DNA from: Comamonas antarctica
GTDB lineage: Bacteria > Pseudomonadota > Gammaproteobacteria > Burkholderiales > Burkholderiaceae_C
DNA length: 64,000 nucleotides
NCBI RefSeq assembly: GCF_013363755.1
Contig: NZ_CP054842.1
Coordinates: 111,732 to 175,731 of the forward strand
Reading direction: 5' to 3'
The position numbers and the translations under genes are program-made. How positions within the stretch are numbered: the stretch's first letter is position 1; each line of letters starts with the position of its first letter. Under the pieces are notes generated by a model. That model made no database searches, had not been told where the DNA came from, and saw nothing but the letters and a program-made list of their open reading frames with translations. Of the stretch, positions 56,117 to 64,000 are shown in pieces.

Positions 56117-56316
56117 CTACTCTACGCATTGAGATTTCATGAGCCGTGGATTGGATAAGTGGCATGCAACCGTCTCTCAAGACACCAAGTTACTCTTTTT
56201 AGGGAATTTCTCAACATCCTGACTAGCTAGGCGGGCGCAGCGTGGGGTTGAGGCCACCCCAGGCGCCAGGCCGATAGGCTACTCTCCGGTGTGTGGGCTG
56301 CAAACGCTTGGGCGAT

Positions 56317-56463
56317 CTACTTGACGGGCCGCCGGCGGTCGCCCTGCAGCAGTTGCAATGACAGGTGAGATGCGGATTCGCGGATATCGTCTTCGATGCC
56401 GGCGCGCGCTGCAGTGCCATCCCGGGCCTTCAACGCGCGCAAGATCTTGCGGTGCGCGGCCAT
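56317..56463 (-). pseudogene. GntR (FCD) regulator, C-terminal fragment
   Basis: The minus-strand frame reads [20 protein letters not shown], then [20 protein letters not shown] and the stop. This is the last helix region of FCD-type GntR regulators. Everything upstream of the first of these residues is replaced by a livF fragment on the opposite strand. Confidence 0.75.
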
Positions 56464-56465
56464 CC

Positions 56466-56767
56466 GCGGTGGCGAGCAGCAGATGCTGGCGATCGGGCGT
56501 GCGCTGATGGCCCGTCCCAAGCTGCTGCTGCTCGACGAGCCATCGCTGGGCCTGGCGCCGCTGATCGTCAAGGAGATCTTTTCCGTGATCCGCGCGTTGC
56601 GCGAGCGCGGTGTGACGATACTGCTGGTCGAACAGATGGCGAACCAGGCGCTGAAAGTGGCCGACCGTGCCTATGTGCTCAAGACGGGCGAAATTGCCTC
56701 GTCCGGCTCTGCCCGCGAGATGTTGGCGGATCCCGCCGTGCGCGAAGCCTATTTAGGCAAGCACTGA
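56466..56767 (+). pseudogene. livF (branched-chain amino acid ABC ATPase), C-terminal fragment
   Basis: The frame [38 protein letters not shown] and [20 protein letters not shown] is the second half of LivF, with the ABC signature and Walker B, ending normally at the stop after EAYLGKH. Walker A is missing. The frame upstream of the signature belongs to the GntR fragment on the other strand. Confidence 0.85.
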
Positions 56768-57232
56768 GAAAACGCCTAAGACGCTCGGCGCGTGTGCCAA
56801 ATTGAACGCATTGCCTCCTCGGCGCCAAACGTATTGCCCCAGGACCATCATTGGAATGAGGTGCCGTCGCACGCGGCAAGCGCCGCGGCCCAGGCCATAG
56901 CCCTGGTACTAAACGGCAGCGCGCCAACTCTCAGGACCTTGACCACGGGTTACTGCCATAGGACTTACGGGCACGGACAAATCCCTGATGTTCTATGCCG
57001 CGTAGCTTCAGCAGGCTACCCACAGTCGCCTGCTGTGTGGAATAGATCTTGTCGGTCAAGGCAGTCATCGAGATCCGTAAAGCGCAGCCCGAGTATGGTT
57101 GCGATTGTGTACATCGTCTCTGCACCTTAGACAGCTGTCGAAAGTCGAGTAGCGATGAGCATTGAATGAGTCAAAACGTTTACTGGAAAGCGTCTGACAG
57201 CGAAGTGGGCGCTCAATCAATAATCTGGGCAG
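56768..57232. other. Spacer without supported gene
   Basis: About 465 bp after the livF fragment. A 64-residue minus-strand frame at 56931-57125 has no motif. I see no IS ends or promoter. Confidence 0.4.
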
Positions 57233-57514
57233 ATGCGAATCACTCCGAATAAGGCCGAGCAAGAGCCGAACCAACTCTCCGCGCGCACCCTGAAAATTCT
57301 GATGTCATGGGAGAAAAATCACGGACTGGACATCATCCGGCAGCATCTCGACGAGGGTCTTTTTTCGCGTGATCCGGTGGAACGGTTGCTCTGCTACAGG
57401 TGGCTAGAACAACGCAGGCTGGCTCATCGGAACAACTGGGTTGTAGAGGTGGTTGTCATGGTGGGTGCCGTTGTTGCTTTAGTCGGGTGGCTCATCTGGT
57501 CTGCCTACCCATGA
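57233..57514 (+). CDS. Small hypothetical protein with C-terminal membrane anchor
   Basis: A 93-residue protein. The N-terminal 65 residues are soluble and helical (TLKILMSWEKNHGLDIIRQH, FSRDPVERLLCYRWLEQRRL). The last 25 form one hydrophobic helix (VVEVVVMVGAVVALVGWLIW), so it would be tail-anchored. No family is recognised. The ribosome site is weak. A gene of uncertain role in the plasmid backbone. Confidence 0.5.
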   Translation: MRITPNKAEQEPNQLSARTLKILMSWEKNHGLDIIRQHLDEGLFSRDPVERLLCYRWLEQRRLAHRNNWVVEVVVMVGAVVALVGWLIWSAYP

Positions 57515-57540
57515 TCCTCTGTTCCGAACGTGCGAAAAAA

Positions 57541-57557
57541 AACCGCCTCTAGCGGTT
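57541..57557 (-). terminator. Rho-independent terminator, minus strand
   Basis: AACCGC, loop CTCTA, GCGGTT. On the minus strand the stem is followed by eight T (A-run 57535-57542). It lies just after the stop of the 57576-58010 gene. Confidence 0.85.
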
Positions 57558-57575
57558 TGTGTAGGGTTCTGAGGT

Positions 57576-58010
57576 TCAGTTGTCAGCTCGGGAGTTCTGG
57601 AAGTCTTCGCGTCGTGTCGACCTACGCTTCGGTGTCATTCGTAAAACCATCAGTATCGCCAGGACCAGGCCGGAAAGGTACATCGTCCAAACTGCATAGT
57701 CGATGATCCAGTTCCTTGAGAAAGCGCACCAAAGGGCTGTGCCAGCTGAGAGCACGAAGATCAACAACAGGAAGAAAAAAATTTTGTCGGCCAAGCCCAA
57801 GGCTGCCATGAGAACAAGTGCACTGCCAAAGGCAACAAGTACAGCCGACGCTATGAAAAATGGAAAGTCAGACAAATGAACCCTCTTTCTTGAGGCTTCA
57901 TTATTGTTGACACCTGTAGATACGGCAACAACATACAAGTTTCTTGGTAGGTCACCTGTAACGGTGTCGATCCAGTGCAGGCCAAGACAGCTTGTGGAGG
58001 TTTCATCCAC
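57576..58010 (-). CDS. Hypothetical membrane protein, three helices
   Basis: A 144-residue protein. After a soluble N-terminus of about 45 residues it has three hydrophobic helices (FFIASAVLVAFGSALVLMAA, IFFFLLLIFVLSAGTALWCA, WTMYLSGLVLAILMVLRM) and a basic tail. No family is recognised. A strong terminator follows it, which supports that the gene is expressed. Lower GC than the metal genes. Confidence 0.6.
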   Translation of the reverse strand: MDETSTSCLGLHWIDTVTGDLPRNLYVVAVSTGVNNNEASRKRVHLSDFPFFIASAVLVAFGSALVLMAALGLADKIFFFLLLIFVLSAGTALWCAFSRNWIIDYAVWTMYLSGLVLAILMVLRMTPKRRSTRREDFQNSRADN

Positions 58011-58107
58011 CCATCGCAGTTAGGCTGAGGCGAGGGCCAAACCTCGGATCTGAGCAACCACATTCATCATATGAGGCAGCCATGCTGCTGAACCTGGAGA
58101 ATTTTGC

Positions 58108-58299
58108 ATGGTCGAGCTAGCTACTAAATCGGTGAAGGAAGCGGTACTAAGGGCGTTGCAAAAGAACGCGGATGACCTCCCTTTTTATCAGTAGCGAGTC
58201 GACGATCTTTCGCTTCCACCCGTGTACCGGCAGGCATTGCGGCAAGCGCTGGATGAGTGGGAGGAGCTTACGAAGTCTGCATCAGACAGTGATGCTTGA
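58108..58299 (+). pseudogene. Small gene with an in-frame amber stop
   Basis: From ATG 58108 (GGAG upstream) the frame reads MVELATKSVKEAVLRALQKN and ADDLPFYQ, then TAG at 58191-58193. It stays open after that as RVDDLSLPPVYRQALRQALD and EWEELTKSASDSDA to a TGA. The two parts look like one 63-residue acidic helical protein. Either it is a pseudogene or the stop is read through. No family recognised. Confidence 0.5.
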
Positions 58300-58517
58300 A
58301 CTGGTTTCGCTCGGAGGACTGGCTACGCGGCGTGGAACCTGATGGATGCACTGTCGACAATGAGGAACGGCCAAGCTGGCGTCCGCGCGCGTAGGTGAGG
58401 CATTGCCGGCGCTGATCGTTTTTCATGCCGATTCGGACAGGACTGTGGGAGCGCGCAATGCCGAGCAGTCGGTGCAGCCAAGCGCGCGGTGCAAAGTGGG
58501 CATCGGCTGCCTGAACT

Positions 58518-58796
58518 TCAAGCCGCTGCTGCGCAGTATTGCGGTATCAGGCACAAGGCACTTTTGAACAGAGCGTGCATGCGGTGGAGGCAATCGCGGT
58601 AGTTAGATGGCACTGTGAGACGTAAGTCGTAACCGATTGGTTTGCTGCCGCAAAACTCGTTGTGATTGCCCTTGTAGCCGCGCATCAACGCGTAGTTGGT
58701 GCGTGCGACGTCTTCGAAGAATTCGGCGGCAGCGGCCAATGCCTTGTACCGGGCTGCAAGATCAGTGTCCGACGCGGTGTTCGCGGTCGAACGCAT
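58518..58796 (-). CDS. Hypothetical protein, uncertain
   Basis: A 92-residue frame from ATG 58796 (MRSTANTASDTDLAARYKAL, then FFEDVARTNYALMRGYKGNH and CLHRMHALFKSALCLIPQYC). It is basic and helical. No ribosome site and no family is recognised. An upstream TTG (58907) would lengthen it. It may be a gene remnant. Confidence 0.3.
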   Translation of the reverse strand: MRSTANTASDTDLAARYKALAAAAEFFEDVARTNYALMRGYKGNHNEFCGSKPIGYDLRLTVPSNYRDCLHRMHALFKSALCLIPQYCAAAA

Positions 58797-59119
58797 GCAA
58801 GAGTCTATGGGCAGGTGGACAACAGCCAGTGGTCGAACCTTCGCAAGGCAGCGCTCAGCTACCAGCCCATGACTGAAGAAACCGGTGCTAAGTCGGACGC
58901 TGCCCAAGCTGGACCCAGAGGAAGGCGACGTCTTTGTCGACGTATAGGGATAGGCTTAAAGCATCTTCATCGGATACAGCTTACATGATTGAATGAAACG
59001 TCAAATCATACGCATTCTAGAAAAATCGAGGTGCACTCCAACATCAAGAAAATCTCATGTAATGTAGATTGGTGTTCAGAGAACATTGCATGCCAGTTCG
59101 GGTTCGCATCCACGCTCAT
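58797..59119. other. Noncoding lead-in to the replication origin
   Basis: About 320 bp with no supported gene. GC falls towards the iterons. Nothing else recognisable. Confidence 0.4.
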
Positions 59120-59614
59120 CCCCTTTCTTGTGCAAATTCGCATCGGTGGATACCCAGGGAAAGCGAAAGACAAAATTTTACAAGATAGGGGGTATGGATG
59201 CAGATCAGTCCGATTCGTTTGGCTCAGGGCATCACTTCCCACCCATGCACTCAACGTAATCTCGCACTAAATTTACACAAGATGAGGGATAGAGGGTGTG
59301 TGTCCCCGTGTTTGAACGACAGGCACCTGTCCATCAAGTGCTCAAAATCTGCACAAGATAGGGGTGATGAGCTTGGAAAATTCCATGGCGCAGCCTTTCC
59401 CGCTCGAACTCAAGCTTCATTTGCCAGTCTCTGGTCAAATGGAAGCGTAGGATTGACAGGTTGCTGGACTCTTCCCCCCTATCTTGTGCACGATGGACGA
59501 GACATATCGTCTGCACAATTCGAGGGGGAACACATCACAGACGAGGGGGTAGGTTTGCACAAATCCGGGGAGATTGCGTCACAATATAAGGGTGAGTGCT
59601 TCACAAGATAAGGG
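59120..59614. other. Iteron region, probable plasmid replication origin
   Basis: Nine copies of a 15-17-bp motif close to TTGCACAAGATAGGGG: at 59120-59136 (inverted), 59176-59192, 59272-59288, 59348-59364, 59476-59490 (inverted), 59511-59527, 59554-59570, 59578-59592 and 59598-59614. The core CACAAGATAGGGG is best kept in the copies at 59348 and 59476. They lie just ahead of the Rep gene, as in iteron plasmids. Spacing is irregular, from about 20 to 110 bp, which is unusual. The intervening DNA is AT-richer. Confidence 0.85.
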
Positions 59615-59729
59615 AGACAACCAGCTTGGAAGCCGCGCCAGCCCTAGCTTTGCGCCAGCTAAAGTAGGTAACTTATTAAAGTGTTATTGAAAACAAAGAA
59701 ACGCAGCGGCGTTGCGTTGCCCCGTAAAA

Positions 59730-61274
59730 GTGACAAAACCATCCAGGCGCAAAGCCACCAAAAGCACTGTTGAAGTCGAGGCGCGGGAACTGCCACATGA
59801 CGACAGCTCCAGTTCACTGGTTTCCCTCACCGACTTGAGCGTCGAGGGGGAGGGGGAGGCGCCTGCGCTGGTCGATCCGCAGGGCAAGCCGATTGCCACC
59901 TTCTTCATCCAGCGCAAGAACCAAGGCTCCAATTTCAAGAAGCCCAATCCGCTGGTTCACAACAAGCCACATGCCGTCATGACGGTCATGCAGCAAAAGC
60001 TGACCAACATCATGCTGCGCCACGCGCAGCAGAACCAGCCAGTCGAACCAGCCACCTGGAACATTTCTGTTGAGGAAATGCTGCGCCTGCTCAACATCAC
60101 CACGCGCAACTACGGGCACATCGAGAAGACCATCGATGAACTCATGTCGATCAAGGTTCGCCTGGATGTGTTTGAGGAAAAGGGCCTGGCCAAGCATTTT
60201 GCCGTGGTGTTTCCCTACGCCAAGCTCTACGCAGGGGAGATCACCTTTAAGATCGAGTCCAAGGCCATCTTGATGCTTGGCGACAGTCCCTCGTACACCA
60301 ATCTCGATCTGCTTGAACTTAGCGCCTTGTCCAAGGTCTGCTCGGTTCCCCTGTTCGAATTCTGCTCTCGCTATCTGGGCCTGGGCGCCACGCGTCGCAT
60401 TCCTTGGGAAGATCTGCGCGACATGCTTGTCGCCTCGAAGAACATCCCCAACAAGGCGCAGCAGTGGAGCACGTTCAAGGAGCGCTATCTCGACCCGGCA
60501 ATCAAGGACATCAACGCTTCGACCAAGTTGTATATCGAGGTCGAAACCGAGCGCTACAAGACCAAAGTCACCAACCTTCGGTTTCTGGTGAGCCGCCAGA
60601 AACTGGCATTGGAAATGTCTGCGGCCCAAAGCTCACCGCAGGCGAAAAAGCATCTGGTGGATGCAATGCAGGCGTTTGGGTTGTTGGACAAAGCAATCTA
60701 CAAGCTGCTGAGTACCTTTGCCGAAGAACAGATCGACGGTGCGCTTCGGCACACGAAATGGCGAGTCACCGAGTCCAACCTGCGCAAGCTGGCCTATCCG
60801 GGCAGGTATTTCACCAACTCACTGAAAAAAGGCTACTACCAGGAATTCCTGGACAGCAAAGCTACGCCTCTGACAGGAGAGCTGTTTCCAGTGTCCGATG
60901 GCAAGCACGCCAGGCCGGGTACACCGGAGCAGGAACAGGCTTCACCATCTGCGAAAGCCAAGGCGAAAATCCGTGCCACGAAATCGGACGGACCGAACGG
61001 TGTCAACAAGGGCCGCGCCAAGATCAACGCTGCCGTGAAAAAACAGCGCATCCTGGATGTCAAGGCGATCCTGGGCGAGCTCGACAAGCCTGCGCTGCAG
61101 GAGATCTACGACGAGTACAACGGAACGCTCAGCACCGAAGCCAGCCGAATCAAGATCGGGCGCAATCGGGCAGGCGTATTGCCGTCTTTCCACGCCTGGT
61201 ACGCGAAGAAACTGTGGGGGGAAGTCACAGATGCGGAAATCGTCAAACTCATGGAACGAATGTTGAGCGCATGA
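59730..61274 (+). CDS. repA: Plasmid replication initiator (Rep_3/RepA-like)
   Basis: About 514 residues. The N-terminus (1-60) is charged and low-complexity. The initiator fold follows: NKPHAVMTVMQQKLTNIMLR, ISVEEMLRLLNITTRNYGHI and LDLLELSALSKVCSVPLFEF (winged helix 1), then RIPWEDLRDMLVASKNIPNK and QWSTFKERYLDPAIKDINAS (winged helix 2). A Lys/Ala-rich C-terminal linker and tail are extra. The start is uncertain: GTG 59730 or TTG 59712; no ATG is near. Nine iterons upstream are its likely binding sites. It is longer than most Rep_3 proteins (250-400). Confidence 0.9.
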   Translation: MTKPSRRKATKSTVEVEARELPHDDSSSSLVSLTDLSVEGEGEAPALVDPQGKPIATFFIQRKNQGSNFKKPNPLVHNKPHAVMTVMQQKLTNIMLRHAQQNQPVEPATWNISVEEMLRLLNITTRNYGHIEKTIDELMSIKVRLDVFEEKGLAKHFAVVFPYAKLYAGEITFKIESKAILMLGDSPSYTNLDLLELSALSKVCSVPLFEFCSRYLGLGATRRIPWEDLRDMLVASKNIPNKAQQWSTFKERYLDPAIKDINASTKLYIEVETERYKTKVTNLRFLVSRQKLALEMSAAQSSPQAKKHLVDAMQAFGLLDKAIYKLLSTFAEEQIDGALRHTKWRVTESNLRKLAYPGRYFTNSLKKGYYQEFLDSKATPLTGELFPVSDGKHARPGTPEQEQASPSAKAKAKIRATKSDGPNGVNKGRAKINAAVKKQRILDVKAILGELDKPALQEIYDEYNGTLSTEASRIKIGRNRAGVLPSFHAWYAKKLWGEVTDAEIVKLMERMLSA

Positions 61275-61328
61275 CGTCGTGATTTTCCTCTTCATGCATT
61301 TTAAGGATGCATCATTAAATGGCGCCCA

Positions 61329-61368
61329 AAAGAATAGCTCTGCACTGATGAGTGCAGGGCTATTCTTT
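61329..61368. terminator. Bidirectional terminator between repA and the H-NS gene
   Basis: An 18-bp stem with one mismatch, from AAAGAATAGCTCTGCACT to AGTGCAGGGCTATTCTTT, loop GATG. A-runs and T-runs flank it, so it can act for both converging genes. Confidence 0.85.
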
Positions 61369-61377
61369 CAATTCAAA

Positions 61378-61671
61378 TCAAATAGCGAACTCTTCCCGGT
61401 TTTTGACAGCCGCAATCCATTTTGGAGCCTTGCCGCGTCCAGTCCAAGTATCGCCAGTTTCGGGATTCTTGTATTTAGGTGCTACCTTGCCGCCAGCGTT
61501 GCTTGACTTTCTACCTTTGGCTGGTGGAAAGACGTCTTCGGCCGTTAAAGAGAACTCAGATACCAACGCGCGAACCTTACCGACTGCATCTGTAAGCTCC
61601 TTGTTGCGTGCTTCCTTGATTTGGTTTTCCAATTCTTCACGTTGCTTGAGCAGTTCTTTATAAGTGGACAT
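61378..61671 (-). CDS. H-NS-like nucleoid protein
   Basis: A 97-residue H-NS-family protein. The coiled-coil start MSTYKELLKQREELENQIKE is followed by the C-terminal DNA-binding domain KYKNPETGDTWTGRGKAPKW. The motif GRGKAPKW is the minor-groove-binding AT-hook-like part (TWTGRGRxPxW). GAAGGAA precedes the ATG. Plasmid H-NS proteins silence AT-rich foreign DNA and reduce the burden of the plasmid on its host. Confidence 0.93.
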   Translation of the reverse strand: MSTYKELLKQREELENQIKEARNKELTDAVGKVRALVSEFSLTAEDVFPPAKGRKSSNAGGKVAPKYKNPETGDTWTGRGKAPKWIAAVKNREEFAI

Positions 61672-61981
61672 CGTATGTTCCTTCTATGAGATGAGTGAAT
61701 ATAACTTCTATTGATTAAAGACGAACAAAAAATTTCCAATTGATGCAATTGATTTTTCCTTGTGCATACATGAAAAGCACATAGCCGACAGGTATGTCAG
61801 TCGCCATCCGACATAGAGGAAAAGTGAGCAATCAATCACATCTGATAGCGCAACGCCGTTCACTCGTTCCAATCACTCTATCCAAATTTTATGAGTCAAG
61901 CCACATTTCAGACGTCTCAACGTAGGCGAAGCCCCGATAGCGACACAACCCATGGGAGAATGTCTTTCCTAAGGAATTTCA
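61672..61981. other. AT-rich divergent promoter region
   Basis: 310 bp between the H-NS gene and the GNAT gene, read in opposite directions. AT-rich and without gene. It should hold both promoters; no clear operator was seen. Confidence 0.45.
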
Positions 61982-62446
61982 ATGAATGTACGTGAGCTCA
62001 AAGCTTCTGAACTCAAGAGTCTTTTGGCGTTGTATCAACACCTCCCTCCTGTGGAGGATCCCGCGCCCGACTTGGATACGATTGAAGCTATCTGGCAGGA
62101 ATTGCGTGTCAGCCCATACCATAAATATTTTGGAGCCTATATCGAAGGCCAGTTGGTCTCATGTTGTGCTCTGACTCTTAGTCCCAATCTGGCACATGGT
62201 TCCCGGCCATATGGTCTGATTGAGAATGTGGTGACCCATGCAGCACATCGAAATCAAGGGTTTGCCAAAGCTGTGATTGAGAAAGCTCTTGATTTCTCCT
62301 GGTCAAGTGACTGCTACAAAGTAATGATCATGTCCAGCCTCAGCGACGAGGCGGCCCTTCGCCTGTGCAATTCTGCTGGCTTTGCGTCGAAAGAAATGCA
62401 GGCGTTTGTCGTCATGCATCCGAGTGAAGTTGCTATGCCAAGCTAG
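61982..62446 (+). CDS. GNAT-family N-acetyltransferase
   Basis: A 154-residue acetyltransferase. The GNAT fold is seen in YFGAYIEGQLVSCCALTLSP, RPYGLIENVVTHAAHRNQGF and AKAVIEKALDFSW (acetyl-CoA binding R-N-Q-G-F), and SSLSDEAALRLCNSAGFASK with EMQAFVVM. The substrate is unknown. AAGGA precedes the ATG. It is a single gene with its own promoter. Confidence 0.88.
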   Translation: MNVRELKASELKSLLALYQHLPPVEDPAPDLDTIEAIWQELRVSPYHKYFGAYIEGQLVSCCALTLSPNLAHGSRPYGLIENVVTHAAHRNQGFAKAVIEKALDFSWSSDCYKVMIMSSLSDEAALRLCNSAGFASKEMQAFVVMHPSEVAMPS

Positions 62447-62649
62447 CATAGACATCTGCTCTTGTCGGGAGCCCAGCCAATTCTGACTTAGACGCCAGAT
62501 CGAAGTCCATTTGGTATCCACAGACGGCACATTGCCCATGTGAAGCTATTGACAACGCCGGACGCAAACCCTCTCATTTGAACTTCATCTGGATATTCCT
62601 GGCAACGCCTACCGGTTGCGGTTCATGCTCGCAGGATTCTGTCAAAAAA

Positions 62650-63609
62650 TCAATCCAAGCTTGCGCCAGACTGCTTGATTCGAGCGGCTTGAAGTCGCTG
62701 CTGAACGCCGAGGAATTCCCTGAATGCTTCAGGCGTCGAGGCTATGACGTCATAAGCAAATGGATCAAGATATCTACCGCGGAACTTTGGGTTGGTCAGA
62801 ACCTGGCGCATGGCAGCGGATAGCTTTCTTCGCAACTCGATGGGTGTTCCCGCGGGGGCGGAGATACCAATGAAAAAAGTGCCGCCAATATCCTGCAGGC
62901 CCTGTTCGGCAAAAGTCGGAACATGGGGTATGGCTGCCATGCGTCGTTCGCCTGAGACAGCCAGGGCCTTCAAGCTTCCGTCATTTATATGCTGCTCAAC
63001 CAACGCTATGGACAGCAGCGCAAGCTGCACCTGGCCTCCGATGATGTCTGGCATCAAGGCACTCGCTCCCTGGTAGGGAGCATGTACCAGCGAAACATCG
63101 TTGTTGCGCTCGAACGTGGCCATCGGCACATGCGTGATGCCACCGCGTCCGGACGATCCGTAGACCAATGTGCTTGGTCTCTTCTTAGCCAACGCTACCA
63201 GTTCACGTGCGTTGCTTACTGCCAAATTTTGAGTGGCTATCAACACCACGGGCACTGACACCAGCTGAGACACCGGGTCAAGATCTTGCTGGGCATCGTA
63301 TGGCAGCTTCCTGTAGAGATGTGGATTCATCGTAAGCCCGGCATCGGTCGCGACCAGCAACGTACGACCATCGGGCCTTGCCTTGGCAACCTGGGTGGCT
63401 GCAATGATTTCATTGGCGCCTGGCCTGTTCTCGACGATCACGGGCTGCTTCAAACGCTCGTTCAGACAGGGCGCTATGGCTCTTGCCAGGGCATCGACCG
63501 TGCCGCCCGGAGGATATGGGACCACCAGCTTGATCGTGCCTCCTTGTGGCTGGGCACACGCTGCAATCGCCGCCACAAAAATGATCGCGCCTGCAAACAT
63601 GTTTCGCAT
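62650..63609 (-). CDS. Bug/TctC-family periplasmic solute-binding protein
   Basis: A 319-residue protein. A signal peptide or lipobox-like start (MRNMFAGAIIFVAAIAACAQ) is followed by the Bug hallmark IKLVVPYPPGGTVDALARAI. PVIVENRPGANEIIAATQVA, YGSSGRGGITHVPMATFERN and PHVPTFAEQGLQDIGGTFFI are other typical segments. Bug proteins bind carboxylates or related ligands for tripartite transport; most have no linked transporter, as here. GAGGAG precedes the ATG. It is divergent from the truncated gene at the end of the window. Confidence 0.93.
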   Translation of the reverse strand: MRNMFAGAIIFVAAIAACAQPQGGTIKLVVPYPPGGTVDALARAIAPCLNERLKQPVIVENRPGANEIIAATQVAKARPDGRTLLVATDAGLTMNPHLYRKLPYDAQQDLDPVSQLVSVPVVLIATQNLAVSNARELVALAKKRPSTLVYGSSGRGGITHVPMATFERNNDVSLVHAPYQGASALMPDIIGGQVQLALLSIALVEQHINDGSLKALAVSGERRMAAIPHVPTFAEQGLQDIGGTFFIGISAPAGTPIELRRKLSAAMRQVLTNPKFRGRYLDPFAYDVIASTPEAFREFLGVQQRLQAARIKQSGASLD

Positions 63610-63734
63610 AGCTAACTCCTCGTTATCACGAAGAATTCCGTTGATAGCACGTCATTCCTGGTCCGAACCAACCCCTGTCATCAACAGCCCAACACCTTGC
63701 AACCGGCACGCATCACGACGGCCGGTGCCGAGAC

Positions 63735-63752
63735 TTATTAAACAGTTAATAA
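63735..63752. promoter_or_regulatory. Putative operator 1 (TTATTAA palindrome)
   Basis: TTATTAA, ACAG, TTAATAA: a perfect 7-bp inverted repeat, 126 bp upstream of the Bug gene. A near copy occurs at 63868-63885. Confidence 0.6.
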
Positions 63753-63867
63753 CTGAAAGCCTGATGGGTGTGAGGGCTCCTCTGCAGCATGCCTTATCAC
63801 CACCTCACGCCGGCTGACGCAGTCTAGGCCTGCGCGCCCGGTCCGCAGAGTCACACATACGAAGGCG

Positions 63868-63885
63868 TTATTAAACATTTAATGA
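63868..63885. promoter_or_regulatory. Putative operator 2 (TTATTAA palindrome)
   Basis: TTATTAA, ACA, TTTAATGA: 11 of the first 12 bases and overall symmetry match operator 1, 133 bp away. It is 31 bp before the ATG at 63917. Confidence 0.55.
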
Positions 63886-63916
63886 TCGCCATTCAAGGGC
63901 TGTGAGGTTGGACACC

Positions 63917-64000
63917 ATGGCGGGTGAACAGCATCAAAGTGCCAGAGAAAAACTACTCGACGGATTTGTACGACATGCGTGGCTCATCGTGTCGATGGAT
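63917..64000 (+). CDS. Start of an unidentified gene, cut by the window edge
   Basis: From ATG 63917 the frame is open to the end: MAGEQHQSAREKLLDGFVRH, then AWLIVSMD. Only 28 residues are visible, too few to name. Its position next to twin palindromes and divergent from a Bug gene suggests a regulator or a catabolic gene, but that is a guess. Confidence 0.4.
   Translation, partial: MAGEQHQSAREKLLDGFVRHAWLIVSMD

Noticed and set aside
1..64000. tRNA or rRNA genes and tmRNA
   Set aside because: No cloverleaf with CCA end or rRNA core sequence was noticed by eye; a tRNAscan-SE run would be decisive.

Overview
The window is most consistent with a plasmid, or a plasmid-derived accessory region, from a Burkholderiales-type betaproteobacterium (Comamonadaceae or Alcaligenaceae relatives). 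The reasons are a Bug/TctC-type solute-binding protein, a DUF4148 protein, a short H-NS-like protein with a GRGKAPKWI tail, an iteron-type replication origin with a Rep initiator at 59120-61274, and generally high GC. It is a mosaic of metal, arsenic and nitrosative-stress modules stitched together by insertion sequences, recombinases and gene fragments. No tRNA, rRNA or CRISPR array was seen.

Layout. (1) 24-4560: a nitric-oxide cluster (CopD-like membrane protein, NsrR, NnrS, group III truncated haemoglobin, cupin, DoxX-like/DUF305 protein) around an NsrR-type operator. (2) 4700-9386: IS debris. An IS66 with both ends visible (5191-9096) is split by an IS110-family element inserted in its transposase gene, and lies against remnants of a second IS66 and an IS3-type orfA. 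(3) 9436-27737: a large copper/silver island with DUF305 and four-helix Cys-rich copper-storage proteins, CusCBA efflux, a CusRS-type two-component system, a DUF4148 protein with a CusR-like box, a second TolC lipoprotein, a Tat multicopper oxidase, a cupredoxin, a DUF411 protein, CusF and a Cu-type P1B ATPase. (4) 27760-31119: two overlapping tyrosine recombinases (Tn554 TnpA/TnpB-like) whose outer end interrupts a umuC/rulB gene, of which only the 3' part remains (31120-32295). (5) 32389-33216: DUF932 gene, preceded by an unusual noncoding region with a 99-bp imperfect inverted repeat. (6) 33956-41054: an arsenic operon (arsR, arsI, LMW arsC, arsB, Grx-type arsC, arsH, MFS), two of whose genes carry frameshifts, then a divergent second arsR and an Acr3/SBF-like exporter. 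(7) 41371-47700: a lead/cadmium module (pbrA-type ATPase, PAP2 phosphatase, signal peptidase II, MerR-type PbrR, CDF transporter) with two canonical MerR-type promoters and a nadE pseudogene. (8) 48268-52278: a low-GC block with an SF2 helicase-nuclease fusion, a small protein and a Vsr-like nuclease, a candidate defence module. (9) 53145-57232: broken PIN toxin-antitoxin, an intact type IV AbiEi/AbiEii pair with twin operators, and a GntR/LivF fragment junction. (10) 57233-61671: small plasmid genes, iterons, Rep and H-NS. (11) 61982-64000: GNAT acetyltransferase, Bug protein and a truncated gene at the edge.

How it works together. Copper is sensed by the two-component system, exported from the cytoplasm by the P-type ATPase, oxidised or buffered in the periplasm by the multicopper oxidase, CusF, cupredoxin and DUF proteins, pumped out by CusCBA and stored by the Csp-like protein. 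Lead/cadmium and arsenic each have their own regulator and exporter set. Plasmid maintenance would depend on Rep plus iterons and possibly AbiE. The many fragments, frameshifts and IS boundaries show that the region was assembled by repeated transfer. Positions, motifs and palindromes were read by eye; product names rest on recognised protein families, not on database searches.
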